Source: Pseudomonadota bacterium
Lineage (GTDB): Bacteria; Pseudomonadota; Gammaproteobacteria; Enterobacterales; Enterobacteriaceae
Reading direction: 5' to 3'
Assembly (NCBI GenBank): GCA_018261615.1
Contig: JAGTSE010000015.1
Span: 51,759 to 115,758, forward strand
Length of the DNA stretch: 64,000 nucleotides
Shown here: positions 34,413 through 44,677 of the stretch, in pieces
How the letters are laid out: the number at the start of each line of letters is the position of its first letter
How positions within the stretch are numbered: position 1 is the first letter of the stretch
Notes under the pieces: generated by a model
What the model was told of the DNA's origin: nothing
Databases searched by the model: none
What the model saw: the letters and a program-made list of their open reading frames with translations, nothing else
Translations under genes and position numbers: made by a program

Positions 34413-34668
34413 TGTTCAGAATAAATATCACGTACATATGTAATGATATTTTTTAGTTTTTGTTAAAATATTATTAATTATTATTAACAATGCGCAGTAT
34501 TAATATATTTCCCTCTCTTTTACTTAATCATCCATTAAATATATTTAAGCGATGTTAATATTTGTTGCACAAACTATTATTCTCGCGAATATAACGATCG
34601 ATAAACAGAAATTAATAGTTCTTAACTATCGAATATTCCGGTAAATAATAAAAAAACGATCAAACTCA

Positions 34669-34695
34669 TAAAGTTAGCAATTTAGTTACCGATAA
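34669..34695 (+). promoter_or_regulatory. sigma-28 (FliA) promoter of the second chemoreceptor gene
   Basis: TAAAGTTA, 11 bp, then ACCGATAA: an almost perfect flagellar promoter about 105 bp before the start codon at 34801. Confidence 0.88.
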
Positions 34696-34800
34696 CGTGT
34701 TGTGGCGGCATATTTAATTTGCGCCAGGGACTTAAGCGGGGCTTTAGGGTTAAGCGCCCAACACTTTCGTCAGTAAAATAATCAAACCCATGGAGAAAAT

Positions 34801-36363
34801 ATGTTTTTACATAATGTAAAAATAGGTACGAAATTATTTCTGGCGTTCGGCTTTTTTATTGTGTTGATGGTGGTGAGTTCCTCAATGTCACTCTCCAGCC
34901 TGGATCGCGCAAATAATGGAATGCAAGAAATCGTGTGTGACGACTATCCAACCACTGTTAAAGCCAATCAACTGATCGATAACTTCAACTCTTTTGTCAG
35001 CATTCAGCAACTGATGCTACTTGATAGCGAAGGTAAGTGGACCAGCGAGTCGCAGAAGCAGCTTTCTGAGATCAGCAGTCACATTTCCGCGTTGCTCGAA
35101 GATCTGGCGAAAAACGTGCATGATGACCAATCACAGAAAATACTTGCCGAAATCCGCACCGTACGCCAGCAGTACCTTGACTCTCGCTTTCGTATCCTCG
35201 ACGCCGTAAAAAATAACAATCGTGCGGCTGCGATACATGAAATGATGAGCAACACGGTGAATATTCAGAACGCCTACAAAGAAAAGGTGTATGAGCTGAT
35301 TTCTATCCAGGATGCGCAGATGAAAAGTGCGGGTGAGGTCGTACAGCACGATTTTGCCGCGAGCCGCTTGATCCTCATTCTGCTCGCAGTCTTTAGCATT
35401 GGTTTCGGCAGCCTGATCGGCTGGATCATTGTACGTATGATTACGCGCCCATTGAGTGAGGCCGTCACCTTCGCAGAAGCCATTGCTAATGGCGATTTGA
35501 CCCGTACGATTGACTCCCGCTACCGCGACGAAACGGGTGTGCTGCTGCGGGCATTAATGGAGATGAAAGAGCGCCTCGTAGAAATTGTTCATCAGGTGCA
35601 GAACGGTTCGGAGAACATCTCCAGCGCGGCGGCGCAGATTGTTGCCGGTAACCAGGATTTGGCGGCAAGAACGGAAGAACAGGCAAGCTCGGTGGAACAG
35701 ACCGCAGCATCAATGGAGCAAATCACCGCCACGGTAAAAAATACCGCCGACCATACGGCAGAAGCCACGCAGCTTTCCGCGGGTGCGGCGACGGTGGTGA
35801 AAAATAACGGCGAGATGATGAAACAGGTTACGGAGAAGATGCGCGTCATTAACGACACATCAAACCGGATGTCTGACATTATCAACCTAATTGATTCCAT
35901 TGCGTTCCAGACCAACATCCTCGCGCTGAACGCAGCCGTTGAAGCCGCGCGTGCAGGGGAACACGGGCGTGGTTTTGCGGTGGTTGCGGGCGAAGTTCGT
36001 CAACTGGCACAGAAAAGTGCCTCGTCGGCGAATGAGATCCGCCATCTGATCGAAAGTTCAACCAGCCAGACCCGTGAAGGGATGGCGCTGGTGGAAAAAG
36101 CCAGCGGGTTGATTAATGGTATGGTGAGCAATGTACAAGAGATGGATGTGATCCTGCGTGAGATCGGCCAGGCGAGCCGTGAACAGACCGATGGCATTTC
36201 GCAGATTAATAGCGCTATTGGCCTGATTGACTCAACCACCCAGCAGAACTCCAGCTTGGTGGAGGAGTCGGTTGCGGCGGCGGCGGCACTGAACGATCAA
36301 GCGCTGCACTTGCGCGAACTGGTGCAGGTTTTCCGTCTGCGCGATACGCCAGAAATGGCTTAA
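34801..36363 (+). CDS. methyl-accepting chemotaxis protein with four-helix-bundle sensor
   Basis: A 520-residue chemoreceptor. TM1 is at residues ~10-30 ([16 protein letters not shown]), a periplasmic four-helix-bundle (Tar/Tsr-type) domain runs to ~190, TM2 is [20 protein letters not shown], then HAMP and a cytoplasmic hairpin with [20 protein letters not shown]. Methylation helices ([20 protein letters not shown]) are present, but the C-terminus [10 protein letters not shown] lacks a NWETF-type CheR/CheB pentapeptide, as in low-abundance receptors. Ligand unknown. It is absent from this place in K-12, an added gene between aer and yqjI. Confidence 0.9.
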   Translation: MFLHNVKIGTKLFLAFGFFIVLMVVSSSMSLSSLDRANNGMQEIVCDDYPTTVKANQLIDNFNSFVSIQQLMLLDSEGKWTSESQKQLSEISSHISALLEDLAKNVHDDQSQKILAEIRTVRQQYLDSRFRILDAVKNNNRAAAIHEMMSNTVNIQNAYKEKVYELISIQDAQMKSAGEVVQHDFAASRLILILLAVFSIGFGSLIGWIIVRMITRPLSEAVTFAEAIANGDLTRTIDSRYRDETGVLLRALMEMKERLVEIVHQVQNGSENISSAAAQIVAGNQDLAARTEEQASSVEQTAASMEQITATVKNTADHTAEATQLSAGAATVVKNNGEMMKQVTEKMRVINDTSNRMSDIINLIDSIAFQTNILALNAAVEAARAGEHGRGFAVVAGEVRQLAQKSASSANEIRHLIESSTSQTREGMALVEKASGLINGMVSNVQEMDVILREIGQASREQTDGISQINSAIGLIDSTTQQNSSLVEESVAAAAALNDQALHLRELVQVFRLRDTPEMA

Positions 36364-36881
36364 TCGAGTTGTGAAATATCCAGCGCCGCGCGGTCGATAA
36401 TGCCAATTATCTGCTTAAGCTGTGCGGCGCTGAGTTCCCCCTGATTCACCCGTAAATCCAGCACTGCTTTAAAGTTATCCAGCGCCCGCTTCATTTGCGG
36501 GTTTCTGCGCAACTGATAACCGACGTTACGCACCCGGATGCGTTCCTGAATCTCTGCAATCTGCGCCTGGCTCTCTTCCAGCCAGCGCAAACCCTGCGGC
36601 GTTATCGCAATAGTTCTGCGCCCATTCTCTTCATCGCCAACGGTAATGAAGCCCAGCTCTTGCAGGTAATCGAGTGTGGGATAAATAACGCCAGCGCTGG
36701 GCGTATAGTTGCCCTGAGTCATGGATTCAATGGCTTTGATCAGTTCATAGCCGTGGCTGGCGTTGCTACTCAGCAAGTAGAGAAGGACCAGACGTAACTC
36801 ACCGTGACCAAAAAAGCGCTGGCGTCGTCCGCCGCCTTGGTGCGAGTGTTCGCGGTCATCCCGCTCGTGATGATGGCGCAT
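36360..36881 (-). CDS. yqjI: PadR-family metal-responsive repressor YqjI
   Basis: A 173-residue PadR-type winged-helix repressor matching E. coli YqjI from [20 protein letters not shown] onward. E. coli YqjI (207 residues) has a long Cys/His-rich N-terminal tail and represses yqjH when iron (or, by another report, not nickel) is bound. Here the tail is reduced to [15 protein letters not shown], His-rich without any cysteine. Its stop codon overlaps the end of the upstream chemoreceptor gene by 4 bp on opposite strands. It diverges from its target yqjH. Confidence 0.92.
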   Translation of the reverse strand: MRHHHERDDREHSHQGGGRRQRFFGHGELRLVLLYLLSSNASHGYELIKAIESMTQGNYTPSAGVIYPTLDYLQELGFITVGDEENGRRTIAITPQGLRWLEESQAQIAEIQERIRVRNVGYQLRRNPQMKRALDNFKAVLDLRVNQGELSAAQLKQIIGIIDRAALDISQLD

Positions 36882-36896
36882 AATTTACTCCTGATA

Positions 36897-37093
36897 ATTT
36901 GATATATCTAATTTATATCTAAATTAACCATTTAGACAGTATTGCAATGAAGTTTGTTATTATATTATTGATAATAAAACGAATAATTTTATGGTTTGAC
37001 AATCTGTGCTTTCATGGTGTTTATATCATAAAAATGCCTTGCCTTCTGTGAAATCAACAATCATTATCATTTGCATAATATTTAGATATATCT
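36897..37093. promoter_or_regulatory. yqjI-yqjH control region: YqjI operators and Fur box
   Basis: Two AT-rich operator-like repeats, GATATATCTAATTTATATCT (36901-36920) with flanks, and ATTTAGATATATCT (37080-37093), match the sort of inverted ATATCTAA sites bound by YqjI. Between them, AACAATCATTATCATTTGC (37056-37074) resembles a Fur box. Dual control of yqjH by YqjI and Fur is known in E. coli. Confidence 0.75.
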
Positions 37094-37120
37094 TTTTTAC
37101 TTTCATGAAGGCCGATTATC

Positions 37121-37888
37121 ATGATTCATTCTCAACGTTATCCCCAACGCGTACGCAATGAACTGCGCTTTCGCGAGTTAACTGTTCTGCGTGTGGAACG
37201 CGCTGGCAGTGGTTTTCAGCGCATTGTGCTGGGAGGTGAACAACTTGAAGGCTTTACGTCGCGCGGTTTTGACGATCACACAAAAATTTTCTTCCCACAG
37301 CCGGGATCGCACTTTGTACCGCCGACGGTGACTGACGAAGGCATCATCTGGGGCGACGGACCACGCCCGGCATCTCGCGATTACACGCCTATTTATGACG
37401 CCAGCCGTCACGAACTGGTGGTGGATTTTTATATTCACGACGGCGGCGTGGCGAGCCATTGGGCGGTGAATGCGCAGGCAGGGGATACATTGACGATTGG
37501 CGGGCCGCGTGGTTCGTTGGTGGTGCCGGAAGATTACGCCTGGCAACTCTATGTGTGCGATGAATCTGGTATGCCTGCGCTGCGCCGCCGTCTCGAAGCG
37601 TTAAGCCTGCTCGAGGTTCGCCCGAAGGTGACGGCAGTGGTGACGGTTGCCGATGCGGAGTATCAGGATTATCTGGCGCATCTGAGCGGCTTTGATATTC
37701 AATGGGTGGTTGGCCATAACCCGCAAGCGCTACACGATAAACTGGCTTTGCTGACCGTCACCGATGAGGACTATTTTATCTGGCTGACCGGGGAAGGTGA
37801 GGTGGTGAAATCGCTGATGGAGCGCTATGCGACCGACAATATCGATCAGCAACGGGTACGTGCGCAGGCGTACTGGCACAAGAAATAA
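37121..37888 (+). CDS. yqjH: NADPH-dependent ferric-chelate reductase
   Basis: A 255-residue siderophore-interacting flavoprotein (ViuB/SIP family). The FAD-binding beta-barrel carries ASRDYTPIYD near residue 90 and HDGGVASHWAVNAQAGDTLT; the C-terminal Rossmann-like domain includes VCDESGMPALRRRLEAL. It releases iron from ferric-siderophore complexes in the cytoplasm. In K-12 tRNA ileX follows it within about 50 bp; here accessory DNA begins instead. Confidence 0.94.
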   Translation: MIHSQRYPQRVRNELRFRELTVLRVERAGSGFQRIVLGGEQLEGFTSRGFDDHTKIFFPQPGSHFVPPTVTDEGIIWGDGPRPASRDYTPIYDASRHELVVDFYIHDGGVASHWAVNAQAGDTLTIGGPRGSLVVPEDYAWQLYVCDESGMPALRRRLEALSLLEVRPKVTAVVTVADAEYQDYLAHLSGFDIQWVVGHNPQALHDKLALLTVTDEDYFIWLTGEGEVVKSLMERYATDNIDQQRVRAQAYWHKK

Positions 37889-37969
37889 CGACGAAGCCCG
37901 GTTCTGAAAGCTGCCTAATATAAACCATCCAACTTTATGGGGTCAGCCCATTCACCGGGCTTGCGGCTT

Positions 37970-39139
37970 TCAGGCCACTTCGTCGTATTCGGCTTCGCTG
38001 ACTTGCTGCTCCAGCGTCTGGCGAATTTCGCCCAGCGCTTTTTCCTGCTGGCGGAAGTAGGTTTCCCTATCGCCCAGTGACGACACGAGCAGCCAGGACT
38101 CCTCTTTATCGAGCGTTGCCAACTCTTCAATCAGGCTGGCGATATGCTGTTTCACTTCAGTAATACGCTGACGCAGGCGCTGTAGATCGTTTAAACGATC
38201 GCTTGCCATCAGCGGCTCCAGCCCTTTCTGCAGGCGGGTCAGAATGGCGCGGATAGCGCTAATATCGCCGCGCTGGCGCGCCTGGTTGAGCTGCACCATC
38301 ATGCTGTGCGCTTCATTTTTTAAATCGTTGTCCACTAGATCCGGGTGGCAGAGTTTACTGGCCTGGCGCCATAGACGCTTCAGCTCTTGACGCTCATCTT
38401 CTGACATCTTCTGATCGCAGCTAAAGCGTTTTTCGGCATCGTGCTGCTGTTCCTGATAGCTCTCGTATTCCTGACGCGCTTCGTCACGCGCCTGGCGTAC
38501 CGGCTCTTCTTCACGCGTAAGACCACGTTCCAGCTCCTGCGCTTCGGCCAGTAACGAGGCGATCAGCTCGCTTTGCTGCTGCAGATGTTTGCGTGCTTCG
38601 GCAGCCTGCAATGAGTGCGGCGGCATGCTTTGCCAGCGCTGTGTCAAGGTAACCAGCACTTCCACTGCTTGCGACAGATACTTCTGGCAACGCAAATAAT
38701 CGGCTTCGCGACGGCGGGCTTCTGCTTCCTGGCGGCGAACGGCGGCTTCCGCCAGGGTTTTGCGCAGGCGCAGGATCTGTGACATCAGCGGGCCGAGGCG
38801 GGTTAAGTAGAGATCGTTGAACTCGTCGAGCAACTGGATGCGCGCGTTGCGTTTATCAATCAGTTCGCGCAGCCGTTCTTCCAGCGCTTTCAATTCCAGC
38901 TTGCTGGCGGCCACCAGTGGATCCTGCCAGCTCACGACGGAACGCTGGTTTTGCAGCCAGGTCGTTATAACGCGCATCGCTTCGCTGTAATTCTTCTCTT
39001 CAAGTGCATGGACGATAAACGCTAACTCCGGATCCGTAACTTCATTTTTCAACAAAGGAAGCTGACTGAGGATGATGCCGTCATCCTCCAGTTCGATGGC
39101 GTATTTGATGATTTCAAGCCGTTTTATAGGTTTGTTCAT
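37970..39139 (-). CDS. J-domain (DnaJ-like) coiled-coil protein
   Basis: A 389-residue protein dominated by predicted coiled coil (residues ~65-220 and 320-385). A J-domain-like segment sits near residue 245: DERQELKRLWRQASKLCHPD, which carries the HPD tripeptide essential for stimulating Hsp70. It lacks the G/F and zinc-finger regions of true DnaJ, so it is a class C co-chaperone. It converges on yqjH. I cannot assign a client; it is common as an accessory gene in enterobacteria. Confidence 0.7.
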   Translation of the reverse strand: MNKPIKRLEIIKYAIELEDDGIILSQLPLLKNEVTDPELAFIVHALEEKNYSEAMRVITTWLQNQRSVVSWQDPLVAASKLELKALEERLRELIDKRNARIQLLDEFNDLYLTRLGPLMSQILRLRKTLAEAAVRRQEAEARRREADYLRCQKYLSQAVEVLVTLTQRWQSMPPHSLQAAEARKHLQQQSELIASLLAEAQELERGLTREEEPVRQARDEARQEYESYQEQQHDAEKRFSCDQKMSEDERQELKRLWRQASKLCHPDLVDNDLKNEAHSMMVQLNQARQRGDISAIRAILTRLQKGLEPLMASDRLNDLQRLRQRITEVKQHIASLIEELATLDKEESWLLVSSLGDRETYFRQQEKALGEIRQTLEQQVSEAEYDEVA

Positions 39140-39284
39140 GGCGTTTCGTCAAAGCGCTTAAGAGTTATTAAGGGTGTGATTATTCATCCAATCTGGACTA
39201 TAGATGTGAATCTCGCAATAGTCTGCATCCATATTACATGGGACATATTTCAATGCGTTAGTGTTTCTGTGAAAATTGCGCTTA

Positions 39285-39720
39285 TGGGGGCTTAAATCGG
39301 CGAAATACGCGAAAAAGTGCGCGCATTGCGGCTCTGCTGGCACCATAAACACCATAACCTTCCGTCCCGATAACATCGGCAACCGAACCTATCAGCACGA
39401 CGCTGGCACCAGGTTCGAGCAGCGGCAACGCAGCTTGCAGGGCAAATAGCGGCGAGCGGACATTCAACCCGAAGGTGTTTTCAAAGTGTGTTTCTGAAAC
39501 CTGCTCCAGGGTAGCGTACTCTGACATACCGGCATTAATCACCAGCACATCCAGTTGCTGAATATTTTCCATGATGCGTGCCAGTTCGCTGCGCTGGCTG
39601 ACATCAGCACGCAGCGGTAGTGCATTTCCTTCGATTTTAGCGGCAGCGTTCTGTAACTCTTCCTCGCGTCGGGAGGTAAACCAGGTCGTGGCGCCTTCAT
39701 GGGCAAAACGCGCCCGATAC
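39285..39720 (-). pseudogene. internal fragment of a short-chain dehydrogenase
   Basis: The minus-strand frame contains an SDR core: ARFAHEGATTWFTSRREEEL, LVINAGMSEYATLEQVSETH, VVLIGSVADVIGTEGYGVYG, including the NAG motif and a YGASRA version of YxxxK in which the catalytic lysine is replaced by arginine. The N-terminal TGxxxGxG cofactor loop is gone, and after SRAAMRALFR the frame goes wrong, so the C-terminus is lost too. Confidence 0.75.
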
Positions 39721-39850
39721 TTGAGCACATCACCAATAAATGGTCGATTTTGATCCTTACCGTACTGTGTATAAAGCCTTCTCGTTTCAACGAGATCCGA
39801 CGCAGGCTGGATGGTATAACCCATAAAGCGCTGGCCGATGCTTCCAGCTC
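39699..39850 (+). pseudogene. fragment of an HxlR-family regulator
   Basis: Plus strand RPILEHITNKWSILILTVLC then IKPSRFNEIRRRLDGITHKA is the DNA-binding core of HxlR-type MarR-like regulators. It lacks its N-terminus (with the usual cysteine) and its C-terminus. It is joined head to head with the SDR fragment; deletion of the shared promoter region between divergent genes explains both truncations. The 39851-40080 stretch holds no gene I can support. Confidence 0.7.
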
Positions 39851-40086
39851 GACAGCAGCAAAAGACGTTGGTTTTAAAGAATCAGTGCTATAACAGTGAG
39901 CCTCGACAAGGCTATATTGCAGGATGCCCTCGCAAAAAAGGGCTGGCACGACTGTGCCGGTTTGCCTGGCTTCTTCCACCATACCCGTAATAACTTTGTT
40001 GGCCGTTGGCATCGGATGTGCCACCACGACTAATCACCTGTTCGTGCAGTCCCTCACATCCCCGATGTAAGAAAAAAATAAACTCA

Positions 40087-40115
40087 ATCCACCACTACGC
40101 AGGCCGATATATAAC
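40087..40115 (+). promoter_or_regulatory. possible sigma-28 promoter of the third chemoreceptor gene
   Basis: GCCGATAT is a good FliA -10 element; the matching -35 (TCAATCCA, 11 bp upstream) is weak. It lies about 40 bp before the proposed start. Confidence 0.5.
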
Positions 40116-40151
40116 ATACATACCCTGTGTTATGCGTTGTTGGAGAAGAAT

Positions 40152-42086
40152 ATGGGCATCATGAAGTCTGCCGGGAAAAAACTCACAGCCAGAACACTAA
40201 TGCTGGCGTCTATTTTTGTCACCATCACTATCGGGTTTCTGGTCACCATTGGCCTGCTGCTCTGGCAATCTATGGGTCAGCAAGAAGCGGTTGCCAAAAA
40301 ACATCTGCAGCAAATTGCACGCACTGAATCATTACGCGTTCAACAACAGCTTGACTCGGCGCTGAACGCTGCGCGTGATTTGGGTAACAGCGCCTGGGCG
40401 TTGCATCAGGCGGGGCTGGCAGAACGGCGTGGCCTCGACCAGTTGCTGACTGATTATTTGCGTCATCATCCTGATTTCCTGTCGATGTCACTGGCCTTTG
40501 AAGCCAACTCATTCGATGGCAAAGACGTGGAGTTTGCGGGCAAAGCTGATCAGGATCCGGCTGGTCGTTATGCGCGCTACGTTGATCGCGATAACGGCGG
40601 CAATCCAGCGCTGCACAACCTGGTGGATTATGAAACACCGGGTAGCGGCGACTACTATCTGCTGCCACGTCAGCGCCAGAAAGAGGTCATTATCGAGCCT
40701 TATATCTACCCCTATAACGGCGTGGATGTGATGCTGACTTCCATCGCGGCACCGATTATCCGCGACGGTAAGTTTCAGGGCTCGGTGACATCGGATTTCT
40801 CGCTGGAAACGCTGCAAAAAATGATTGGCGCGATCAAGCCGTGGGAAGGCACGGGTTATGCGGTATTGCTCTCGGCGGACAATAAAGTGGTCTCCAGTCC
40901 GGATAAGGCAGCAGCGGGTAAACCCTGGACAGGGACCATCGGCGGGGAAACTGTGACTCGCACAGACGATGCGATATTAAAAGAACCAGCATTTGTCACC
41001 TGGCGCACCATTGAGATCGGTAACAGCCAGACGCCGTGGAAGCTGGCGATTGTGACCCCGGTGAGCGTGGTGATGGCCGAAGCGTGGGACTACCTGCGTA
41101 ACGCCATCATTCTGATGATCCTGAGCATAATCATTGTTAGTGTGGTGGTGGCGATGGTGTTCACCCGTAAGGTTGCGCGCCCGGTGGGCGGTGAACCAAC
41201 GGAGGCGTCGGAGATTGCACTGTCCGTGGCACAGGGTGATTTGAGTAATGAGATACCAGTGCGCGCGGGCGATAACAGTAGCATCTTCTATGCCCTGCAT
41301 ACCATGCAGGACCAGCTCCGGCGCATCGTTGGCAGCATCAGTGATGCCAGTAGTTCTGTGCGCTCCGGCAGCAGCGAAATTGCCGCCGGAAACCTCGATC
41401 TGGCCTCGCGTACCGAGGAGCAGGCGGCGGCAATTGTGCAGACAGCAGCGAGCATGGAGCAGATCTCCGTGACCGTAAAAAACAACGCCGGGAACGCGCA
41501 CAAGGCGACGTCGCTGACGCAGAACGCAGCACAGATTGCCGGGCAGGGTGAAGCGTTGGTGAGTGAGGTGGTGGATATCATCGGTAAGATTGATGAGAGT
41601 GCCAGCAAGATTGGCGATATCAACAGCATCATCGACAGCATTGCTTTCCAGACCAATATTCTGGCACTGAATGCGGCGGTTGAAGCGGCCCGCGCAGGTG
41701 AGCAGGGCAGAGGTTTCGCGGTGGTGGCGGGTGAAGTGCGTAATCTGGCACAGCGTAGCGCCAGCGCGGCCAAGGAGATTTCGGCGCTGATTGCGGAGTC
41801 ATCCGGGCGTGTCTCGAAAGGTGTGGCGCTGGTGAATGAGACGGGGACGATGATGAAGCAAATTATCGAATCGGTCTCCAGCGTGCATATGGTGATTGCC
41901 GAGATTGTGCAGGCGCTTGATGAGCAGACGAAAGGTGTAAGTCAGGTGAGCGAGGCAGTAAATCAGATGGATAGCGCCACTCAGCAGAATGCCTCACTGG
42001 TGCAACAGATTTCCGCCGCGGCCATGTCACTTGAGGAACAGGCAAAGAATCTGGAGGAGACGCTTGCGTTCTTTGCCGCGCGCTAA
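40152..42086 (+). CDS. methyl-accepting chemotaxis protein with dCache sensor
   Basis: A 644-residue chemoreceptor. TM1 is near residues 17-40, a large periplasmic double-Cache-like domain (~45-320) includes [20 protein letters not shown] and [22 protein letters not shown]2 is [20 protein letters not shown], then HAMP and the signalling hairpin [20 protein letters not shown]. The C-terminus ([10 protein letters not shown]) has no CheR pentapeptide. GGAG six bases before ATG 40152 decides that start over an upstream TTG. Ligand unknown; dCache receptors usually bind amino acids or other small organics. Confidence 0.88.
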   Translation: MGIMKSAGKKLTARTLMLASIFVTITIGFLVTIGLLLWQSMGQQEAVAKKHLQQIARTESLRVQQQLDSALNAARDLGNSAWALHQAGLAERRGLDQLLTDYLRHHPDFLSMSLAFEANSFDGKDVEFAGKADQDPAGRYARYVDRDNGGNPALHNLVDYETPGSGDYYLLPRQRQKEVIIEPYIYPYNGVDVMLTSIAAPIIRDGKFQGSVTSDFSLETLQKMIGAIKPWEGTGYAVLLSADNKVVSSPDKAAAGKPWTGTIGGETVTRTDDAILKEPAFVTWRTIEIGNSQTPWKLAIVTPVSVVMAEAWDYLRNAIILMILSIIIVSVVVAMVFTRKVARPVGGEPTEASEIALSVAQGDLSNEIPVRAGDNSSIFYALHTMQDQLRRIVGSISDASSSVRSGSSEIAAGNLDLASRTEEQAAAIVQTAASMEQISVTVKNNAGNAHKATSLTQNAAQIAGQGEALVSEVVDIIGKIDESASKIGDINSIIDSIAFQTNILALNAAVEAARAGEQGRGFAVVAGEVRNLAQRSASAAKEISALIAESSGRVSKGVALVNETGTMMKQIIESVSSVHMVIAEIVQALDEQTKGVSQVSEAVNQMDSATQQNASLVQQISAAAMSLEEQAKNLEETLAFFAAR

Positions 42087-42224
42087 GCTGTGTTATCGTG
42101 AACCGGAGGGCGTGTCTTTTACCGGGATAATCGCCCTCCGGATAAACGTAGTGACAGGATAAGGAAGAGGCACAACTGAGTTTTTTCGGTCATCTTATGC
42201 AGCAGCAACTGTTCCTGGCATCGC

Positions 42225-42304
42225 AGCTATCCATGCCAGGTGCCGGTTTTGGCCTGTTTCAGCGCAAACGCTATCTGTTCTTCGGTATAGCGGTTTTTTT
42301 TCAT
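42225..42304 (-). mobile_element. IS3-family (IS407-like) orfA remnant
   Basis: On the minus strand MKKNRYTEEQIAFALKQAKT, then GTWHG and a stop: the first ~25 codons of an IS407-group OrfA (usual start MKKRYTEEQIAFALKQAETG). The rest of the transposase is missing, and ACCGGACACTCTAG just upstream may be part of the terminal repeat. Confidence 0.75.
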
Positions 42305-42359
42305 GGCGGATATACCTTCCGGTAACGTGGAAAAATGACCGGACACTCTAGTTTAGGCT

Positions 42360-42779
42360 GGCACGGTTTTCAGGGATACTTACAGGATTACCACTGATAG
42401 CCATTATCGGTATCCGGGGAGCAGGGCTGGTGCTCTCGTTTGCGCTGAACCACGGACAAATTTCTTCTGTGGCGGCAAAAGTACGAAACCTGGTGGAGCA
42501 TCCTGCTGTTTCCGATAATCAGCTCACTGCAATGTATGAACTGCGAAATGCCGCTGGTCGCTTACAGCATAACGTCTGGGGTGATTCATCGTCTGTTCTT
42601 CCAATGAACCGGCAGTGGCTGAGAATTCCTGTGCCAAGTAGGCATTTTGCCGGGCGCTCGCCTCAGGTTTCGAGACGACGATGCCAATCTGGGCAATGCC
42701 ACGGTCCTGCGCAGCTTAAATGGAAATTAATGATGATAATGTCCGTTTTAAGGTGTGATGTATCGGTATTCCCACGGTA
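42360..42779 (+). pseudogene. unrecognised open frame, probable relic
   Basis: The frame reads through LIAIIGIRGAGLVLSFALNH, a possible membrane segment, then GQISSVAAKVRNLVEHPAVS and DNQLTAMYELRNAAGRLQHN. It has no convincing start or Shine-Dalgarno site, and its last ~45 codons look random. It lies between an IS relic and the gas-vesicle cluster. I do not recognise the family. Confidence 0.35.
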
Positions 42780-42811
42780 AAAGGAGAGAGTTCATTAGGC
42801 TGGCGTCGCGG

Positions 42812-43192
42812 CTACCTGCCCGATTGTGATAGTGTTAGCAATGTTTCCAGCAACTCTTTATTGGTAAAAGGTTTTGCCAGAAAACTGCAGATAATGCCTT
42901 CGGCAATGGCATGGCGAATAACTGGATCATAGTAATAGTGATAACCGGAAACCAGCACTACGCACGGTCTTCTCTCCAGTAAAGCGCTGGCTCGGCGCGC
43001 CACTTCCAGACCGTCCATATCCGGTAGCTTGGCATCTAAAAACACAAAGGAAAAATCGCCGTTCTTCAGCTTGGCGCAAGCATCTTCCCCGCTGTACGCG
43101 GTAATGACGCTTAAGCCTTGTGACTGAATGATATTGGAAATAACCCAACATATATCAGGTTCATCATCAACAATCAAAATAGGTGCATTCAT
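42812..43192 (-). CDS. gvrC: stand-alone response-regulator receiver, gas-vesicle regulator GvrC
   Basis: A 126-residue CheY-like protein made only of a receiver domain: acidic pocket APILIVDDEPDICWVISNII, phospho-accepting aspartate in FSFVFLDAKLPDMDGLEVAR, and the conserved lysine in CSFLAKPFTNKEL. There is no output domain. It is the last gene of the regulatory operon, 4 bp after gvrB, and corresponds in place to GvrC of Serratia sp. ATCC 39006, where gvr genes are needed for gas-vesicle production. It may accept phosphate from GvrB and relay it to, or compete with, GvrA. The ATG at 43192 avoids a 25-residue overlap into gvrB. Confidence 0.85.
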   Translation of the reverse strand: MNAPILIVDDEPDICWVISNIIQSQGLSVITAYSGEDACAKLKNGDFSFVFLDAKLPDMDGLEVARRASALLERRPCVVLVSGYHYYYDPVIRHAIAEGIICSFLAKPFTNKELLETLLTLSQSGR

Positions 43193-43196
43193 TATT

Positions 43197-44657
43197 TTAA
43201 AGTATGGGCAAGGTAACAATAATTGTGGTTCCTTCACCCAGACAACTCTCTGCCTGAATGGAGCCAAGATGCTGCTGAATAATGCTATAACAAATAGACA
43301 GTCCCAAACCAGTGCCTTGACCTACGGGTGCGGACGTTTGGAACGGATTGAAAATTTTATCCAACTCGCCGGCGGGAATGCCTACGCCAGTGTCGGAAAT
43401 ACGGACAATAACCTGGTTTTCAAGAGTATCGGCCGTAATGCTCAATACGCCGCCTTCCGGCATTGCATTAAAGGCATTAAGAAAAATATTCATGAACACC
43501 TGTTGCAGTAAACCCGACACACCTGACACCAATATATGTTCTTTTTGCAGCGGCAACAGAATCTGAACTTTCTGCACGTTGGCCTGGTTGGCGATCAGGT
43601 CGATGGTTTCTTTCAGCACCGTGATCAAATCGACCTCTACCATTTCGGTATCGAGTGAAGAACGGGCGAAACGGAGTAAATTTTCAATGATCGCCGAGGC
43701 TTTTTGAATGTTAGTTTGTATTTTCCTTGAACATTCCTTGTGAAATTCAGCCGTAATATTGTCTTCGAGCAAAAATTGCGCCGCTGAAGAACATACGGCT
43801 AGCGGATTACGAATTTCATGAGCGATACCACCCGCCATGACGCCCAACGTGGTCAACTTCTGTGACTGCCATAACTGCAGTTCCAATTTTCGCCGCTCGG
43901 CCAGATTGCGACCTACGGCCACAGAGCCTACCGTTCGGCCGTAGCTATCCTTTAATGGATTAAACACCCATGAAATCAATGTACTGCCGCCATTTTTCGG
44001 CGTTAATAAATGAAATTCGGTTGTATGGGATTCATTGCTGTTTTTCATTCCCATGAAAATCAGGCGAATCGCCTCTTTTTGATTGGCGTTGCACAGTTCA
44101 AAAAAGTAACGCCCATAGACTTCTTGCGTGCTTAAGCCGGACAGTTTTTCCGCGGCTGGATTCCATGTCAATATGCACCCTTCGATATCGGTCGAAAGCA
44201 TAATATCGCTGGTGCTTTCTATAACTGAAGCGAGGTGTCGTTCTACCCGGTGGACCTCTTCAGACAGATAAACCTGCTCGGTGACATTTTCCATGAGCAG
44301 CATAATCTGGTTCAGGGGGGTGGGTAGAATAGAGTAATGATAGATTTGAATCGGAACGTCTGGGGCGCGGAAAGTCATTTTCTGACCATTAACGGGTAAG
44401 CCGCTACGGAATACATCACGGATATGCGTTTCAAGGCCGGTATTGTCCAACATGACGCCAGGAAAGACATCCGATAGCGGGCGGCCAATGGTATCCAGGT
44501 TACTGCGATGACCTTTTATTAAAAAATTCTGATTGACTGAAACCACATGCAGTTCCTCATCGACCATTAATATGGAAGAAGGAATTGCATTCAATAATAT
44601 ATTATAAAGGAGTTCGAAAAGATTTTCGGACTGTCTTTCAAACGAATTATCTGACAT
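43197..44657 (-). CDS. gvrB: PAS-domain sensor histidine kinase GvrB
   Basis: A 486-residue NtrB-like kinase without obvious membrane segments. Two PAS domains (residues ~15-125 and ~135-265; LSTDIEGCILTWNPAAEKLS) precede the histidine phospho-acceptor motif GGIAHEIRNPLAV. The ATP-binding domain has NAFNAMPEGG (N box), ISDTGVGIPAGELDKIFNPF and GQGTGLGLSI (G boxes). As a soluble PAS kinase encoded with an NtrC-type activator and a lone receiver it is the likely input device of the gas-vesicle switch. Signal unknown; PAS domains may sense redox, oxygen or a ligand. Confidence 0.85.
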   Translation of the reverse strand: MSDNSFERQSENLFELLYNILLNAIPSSILMVDEELHVVSVNQNFLIKGHRSNLDTIGRPLSDVFPGVMLDNTGLETHIRDVFRSGLPVNGQKMTFRAPDVPIQIYHYSILPTPLNQIMLLMENVTEQVYLSEEVHRVERHLASVIESTSDIMLSTDIEGCILTWNPAAEKLSGLSTQEVYGRYFFELCNANQKEAIRLIFMGMKNSNESHTTEFHLLTPKNGGSTLISWVFNPLKDSYGRTVGSVAVGRNLAERRKLELQLWQSQKLTTLGVMAGGIAHEIRNPLAVCSSAAQFLLEDNITAEFHKECSRKIQTNIQKASAIIENLLRFARSSLDTEMVEVDLITVLKETIDLIANQANVQKVQILLPLQKEHILVSGVSGLLQQVFMNIFLNAFNAMPEGGVLSITADTLENQVIVRISDTGVGIPAGELDKIFNPFQTSAPVGQGTGLGLSICYSIIQQHLGSIQAESCLGEGTTIIVTLPIL

Positions 44658-44677
44658 GGTAGCCCGTCGTTAACAAG

